Assembly (NCBI GenBank): GCA_041166085.1
Contig: JBEEFP010000067.1
Location: forward strand, 186,001 to 250,000
Length of the DNA: 64,000 bases
Direction of reading: 5' to 3'
DNA from: JBEEFP01 sp041166085
GTDB lineage: Bacteria > Actinomycetota > Acidimicrobiia > Acidimicrobiales > JAFATL01
Part shown: positions 60,972 to 64,000 of the stretch, in pieces
How the letters are laid out: every line of letters starts with the position of its first letter
Numbering within the stretch: the stretch's first letter is position 1
Program-made: the position numbers and the translations under genes
Notes under the pieces: generated by a model
What the model was told of the DNA's origin: nothing
The model's input: the letters and a program-made list of their open reading frames with translations, nothing else
Database searches by the model: none

Positions 60972-61990
60972 GCGCCGAGGCTACCGAGGCACTCCTCCAC
61001 CCGGTGCCAGGCCTCGGCGTTCCATTCGTCGTCGTCGCGCGCGTCGGCGAGGAGCGACCGCTCGAGCTCGTCGAGGCTGTCGCGGTGCTCCGGTCGGAGC
61101 GTCGCGAAGCGCTCCCACTCCACCGGCGCTCCGAGCGGGCGCCCCACGAAGACCGGCACGAACACCGACGCGCACGGCGAGCCCAGGAGGAGGTGGGCGC
61201 GCGGGCGCGGGCCTGAGGGGAGCTCGGCCACCACGGACGCGGTGGTCGCCTCCACACCGGGGACGTGCATGCACACCGTCCAACCGTCGTTGCCGACGTG
61301 GCTCCGCAGATGCGCCTTCACCGCGTCCAGCTCGACGGGTTCGACGGCGAGAACGGCCCGGCTGGCGTCCAGGCGCGGGTCCACGAGGGTGGCCACGGGT
61401 TGCTTCGGGTGCCTGTGCTCGGCGTCGAACGCCGGGATGGTCGTCCGGTTGGAGATCGCACGCGTGTCGCCCACCCATTCCGCCGCCCACGTGCGCCCCG
61501 AGGTCTCGAGCACCCATGCCTCGGACGGGTCGGCGATGAGGAACGACGACCAATAGGGCCGCTCGGCGTTGACGTGGCCGGAGCCGCCTTGGCCGTAGCG
61601 CTCGAGCAGGCCGGTCATCACTTCGAGGGCGGCGTGCGCGGTCGTCCCCCGCTGCAGCCCGAACCGCACCAGGTCCATGCCGACCAGGGCAGGCGAGGCG
61701 CCGCGAGGGTCGAGACGGGTGTAGATCGTCTCGTTGCCGATGGCGACGCCAGCCTCGTTGACGCCGTGCTCGACGCCCCAGAGCCACCACGGCCGCGAGA
61801 CGACCGCACCCACCGTGTCGGCACCCGACGGGGCGACGGTGACGTAGGTCGCGCGCACGGGCACGTCGTCCCGCGACGGCGGCAACCACTCGATTCGCTG
61901 CGGCTCGTCGGGAGGACGGTCGCTGTTCTTGGCGAAGATGGTCCGCCCTTCGGCGGTTGCCCGGGGCAGGGCCACGAGGCAGTCACACAT
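60968..61990 (-). CDS. C69-family peptidase, secernin-like
   Basis: 340 residues. The N-terminal nucleophile Cys is directly after the start in 'MCDCLVALPRATAEGRTIFA', as in C69 dipeptidases and secernins, which self-process. 'AKNSDRPPDEPQRIEWLPP' near 22, 'WGVEHGVNEAGVAIGNETIY' near 75 and 'SFLIADPSEAWVLETSGRTW' near 150 fit the family. ATG 61990 chosen over an upstream in-frame start at 62044 because family processing requires the Cys at the N-terminus. It is divergent by 29 bp from the alpha-mannosidase gene. Confidence 0.85.
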   Translation of the reverse strand: MCDCLVALPRATAEGRTIFAKNSDRPPDEPQRIEWLPPSRDDVPVRATYVTVAPSGADTVGAVVSRPWWLWGVEHGVNEAGVAIGNETIYTRLDPRGASPALVGMDLVRFGLQRGTTAHAALEVMTGLLERYGQGGSGHVNAERPYWSSFLIADPSEAWVLETSGRTWAAEWVGDTRAISNRTTIPAFDAEHRHPKQPVATLVDPRLDASRAVLAVEPVELDAVKAHLRSHVGNDGWTVCMHVPGVEATTASVVAELPSGPRPRAHLLLGSPCASVFVPVFVGRPLGAPVEWERFATLRPEHRDSLDELERSLLADARDDDEWNAEAWHRVEECLGSLGA

Positions 61991-62019
61991 CAGCCTGACC
62001 GTACCCGTACCCTTCGGCT

Positions 62020-64000
62020 GTGAGCTTTTCCGGCCCTGCGGCACCCGGGACTCGAGCGGTCGCGATCGTGCCTCACACCCACTGGGACCGCGAGTGGTAC
62101 TCGCCGTTCCAGACCTTCCGCCTGCGGCTGGTGGATCTGCTCGACGAGTTCCTCCCTCGCTTGGAGGCCGACCCGTCGTACGCCCGCTTCCTCCTCGACG
62201 GCCAGATGGCGGTGGTCGACGACTACCTGGAGGTGCGGCCGGAGGCGGAGGCGACGTTGCGACGTCTCGCCGCCTCGGGCCGCCTCGGGATGGGCCCCTG
62301 GTACATCCTCATGGACGAGTTCCTCGTCTCGGGCGAGACCATCGTGCGCAACCTGCAGCGCGGCCTCGAGCGAGCGGCCGCCTTCGGCGGGGCCATGCAG
62401 GTGGGCTACCTGCCCGACATGTTCGGCCACGTGGCCCAGATGCCTCAGATCCTCACCCAGGCCGGCATCGACCGCGCGGTGGTGTGGCGCGGCGTCCCCA
62501 ACGCGGTCGACAAGACCGGGTTCTGGTGGATCGCGCCGGACGGGTCGCGCGTCCGCGCCGAGTACCTGCTCGGGGGCTACGGCAACGGGGCGTCCGTACC
62601 CGACGACGCCAAGGCCCTCGTGCAGCGGGTGCGCGCCTTCGAGGCCGAGCTGGGCGAGCTGCTGCCACTGGGCGCTCCCATCCTCTTCATGAACGGCACA
62701 GACCACGAGGTGCCGCAGCCGTGGCTGGGCCGGGTGGTGGCCGAGGCCAACGACATCCAGGACGACTATCGGCTCGAGATCACGTCGCTGGCGGAGTACC
62801 TCGACGGCGCGCCGGTCGACGGCCTGCCCGAGTGGCGGGGCGAGCTGCGTTCAGGCGGGCGCGCCAACCTGCTCATGGGCGTCGGCTCCAACCGCGTTGA
62901 CGTCAAGCAGGCGGCGGCGCGCGCGGAACGGGCGCTGGAGCGACTGGCCGAGCCGCTGTGCGCGCTCTTCCTCCCTCCGGCGCGGTGGCCCGCGGCGTTG
63001 CTCGACATCGCATGGCGCGAGGTCATCCGCAACTCCGCCCATGACTCCATCTGCGCGTGTTCGGACGATGAGGTCGTCGCCGCCGTCCTGCATCGCTACG
63101 CCGAAGCGCGCCAGATCGGCGAAGGACTGGCCGCACGCGCGGTCGACGCGGTCGCCAAGACCATGCGAGCCGAGGGCACGGCGGTCGTCAACCCGTCAGC
63201 TCGCACCCGCGGCGGGCTCATCGAGCTGACCCTCCCCGGCGCCGGGCCGGTGGGCGACGGCGCCCAGCTGCTCAAGGAGCGGGGCTCCGCCCTCGGCCAC
63301 GTCACCGTCCGGGGCGACGGACTGCCAGGCATCCTCGGTCCGATCCGCAGCCAGCAGCTCGACGGGTCGACCTACATCAACGCGGTCGAGGTCACCGAGG
63401 ACGACGAGGGCATCCACGTCACATTGCACGGCGACAGCCGCCTGCGCGAGGTCCTGAACGTCGAAGCCCTCAAGGCCGATCTGCTCGCGCGCGTCGCCGA
63501 CCGGCCCGAGGTCCTCGTGCACCTCCGCGTCGTGCACCCGCCCAGTCGGCGCGTGCTCACGCGCGTCGACGACGTGCCCGGCTTCGGCTGGACGACGTGG
63601 TCGGCCACGCCGACCTCGGCGGCGCCGGTCAGCGCCGCCGTCGACCGCATGGACAACGGTCTGGTGGCCGTGGTCGTCGACCCGACCGACGGCACCTTCT
63701 CACTCGACGGTGTCGGCGGCCTCGGGCTGCTGGTGGACGACGGTGACGCGGGCGACACGTACAACTACTCGCCGCCGGACCGCGACTCCGTGGTCGACCG
63801 ACCCGACGTCGTCGACGTCGCCGTCCTCGAGTCAGGGCCCATGCGGGCCCGCCTGCGCGTGCGCTGCGCCTACACGTGGCCCGACCACGTGGCCAAGGGC
63901 GCCCGCACCGGGTCAGTGCCGACGGGCGTGACCACCACCCTCGAGCTGCAGGCAGGCGAGCCCTTCGTTCGGGTCCGCACGACGATCGACAACCGCAGCC
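62020..64000 (+). CDS. GH38 alpha-mannosidase (partial, runs off the right edge)
   Basis: From GTG 62020 one open frame runs to the window end with no stop, at least 660 residues. 'PHTHWDREWY' near 18-27 is the GH38 N-terminal zinc-binding signature, and 'YLPDMFGHVAQM' near 130 holds the catalytic nucleophile, Asp133 by counting. 'ILFMNGTDHEVPQP' near 228, and 'IRNSAHDSICACSDDEV' near 343 add the remaining family motifs. The C-terminal beta-domains are incomplete. Family members release mannose from glycans or mannosyl-glycerate-like compounds. Confidence 0.9.
   Translation, partial: MSFSGPAAPGTRAVAIVPHTHWDREWYSPFQTFRLRLVDLLDEFLPRLEADPSYARFLLDGQMAVVDDYLEVRPEAEATLRRLAASGRLGMGPWYILMDEFLVSGETIVRNLQRGLERAAAFGGAMQVGYLPDMFGHVAQMPQILTQAGIDRAVVWRGVPNAVDKTGFWWIAPDGSRVRAEYLLGGYGNGASVPDDAKALVQRVRAFEAELGELLPLGAPILFMNGTDHEVPQPWLGRVVAEANDIQDDYRLEITSLAEYLDGAPVDGLPEWRGELRSGGRANLLMGVGSNRVDVKQAAARAERALERLAEPLCALFLPPARWPAALLDIAWREVIRNSAHDSICACSDDEVVAAVLHRYAEARQIGEGLAARAVDAVAKTMRAEGTAVVNPSARTRGGLIELTLPGAGPVGDGAQLLKERGSALGHVTVRGDGLPGILGPIRSQQLDGSTYINAVEVTEDDEGIHVTLHGDSRLREVLNVEALKADLLARVADRPEVLVHLRVVHPPSRRVLTRVDDVPGFGWTTWSATPTSAAPVSAAVDRMDNGLVAVVVDPTDGTFSLDGVGGLGLLVDDGDAGDTYNYSPPDRDSVVDRPDVVDVAVLESGPMRARLRVRCAYTWPDHVAKGARTGSVPTGVTTTLELQAGEPFVRVRTTIDNRS

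Overview
The window is high-GC, densely packed bacterial DNA with frequent GTG and TTG starts, 4-bp ATGA/GTGA gene overlaps and almost no intergenic space. A mycothiol S-conjugate amidase, an ImuA'/ImuB/DnaE2 mutasome with actinobacterial-type LexA boxes (CGAAC-N4-GTTCG), an RskA-like anti-sigma factor and a urease cluster without ureE all point to an actinobacterium. Paired Tat-exported ferritin-like proteins and many acyl-CoA genes make an uncultured Acidimicrobiia-like lineage my best guess, but that is inference. No rRNA, tRNA, CRISPR array or transposase was recognised.

The left 14.6 kb is a guanidine and urea nitrogen-scavenging island. On the plus strand, urtABCDE (169-4953) encodes a complete urea ABC importer. 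Facing it on the minus strand is one continuous run of translationally coupled genes from 14390 down to 4966: a ureohydrolase of the guanidine hydrolase type, a three-gene NitT/TauT-type ABC importer, ureA-ureB-ureC-ureF-ureG-ureD, and an alpha/beta-hydrolase fused to a class III nucleotide cyclase. Its leader (about 14439-14560, minus strand) carries a guanidine-I (ykkC) riboswitch with a terminator-like expression platform. The logic is: sense guanidine, import it, hydrolyse it to urea and ammonia, and split urea with urease.

From 14.7 to 29.8 kb come a secreted nuclease, a ChbG-type deacetylase, an acetyltransferase, an ECF sigma/anti-sigma pair divergent from two ferritin-like exported proteins, an SCP2 protein, Mca, a coiled-coil protein beside a Flp pilin, lipid and CoA enzymes, a C26 amidotransferase-like hydrolase and a glutamate dehydrogenase. 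From 28.9 to 34.1 kb is a divalent-cation module: CorA, a PhoU/TrkA-C protein, a tandem MgtE membrane domain, a DUF1003 protein and a separate PRC-barrel/MgtE-N/CBS protein. Then follow a phosphotransferase, pterin dehydratase, a DUF885 protein, acylphosphatase, a CPBP membrane protein and a GAF/PAS histidine kinase.

From 39.8 to 46.0 kb is the SOS mutasome (dnaE2, imuB, imuA') with a Nudix gene between, and a LexA box ahead of dnaE2 and of imuA'. It is followed by a Tat-exported phosphoesterase, an LPxTG-type surface protein and a second glutamate dehydrogenase. The stretch 50.4-53.5 kb encodes what looks like a split arginine dihydrolase/ornithine cyclodeaminase. Next come a kynureninase/formamidase pair, an acyl-CoA dehydrogenase, RNase HII, SelD, a protein with a COQ4-like zinc motif, small conserved proteins, an RpiB-like isomerase, a C69 peptidase and, running off the right edge, a GH38 alpha-mannosidase.

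Several palindromes of about 50 nt are scattered through the window. Three share one sequence core (6398-6450, 43271-43321, 57009-57059). One of these lies inside ureD, one supplies the start codon of the Nudix gene, and an unrelated one lies in frame inside dnaE2.
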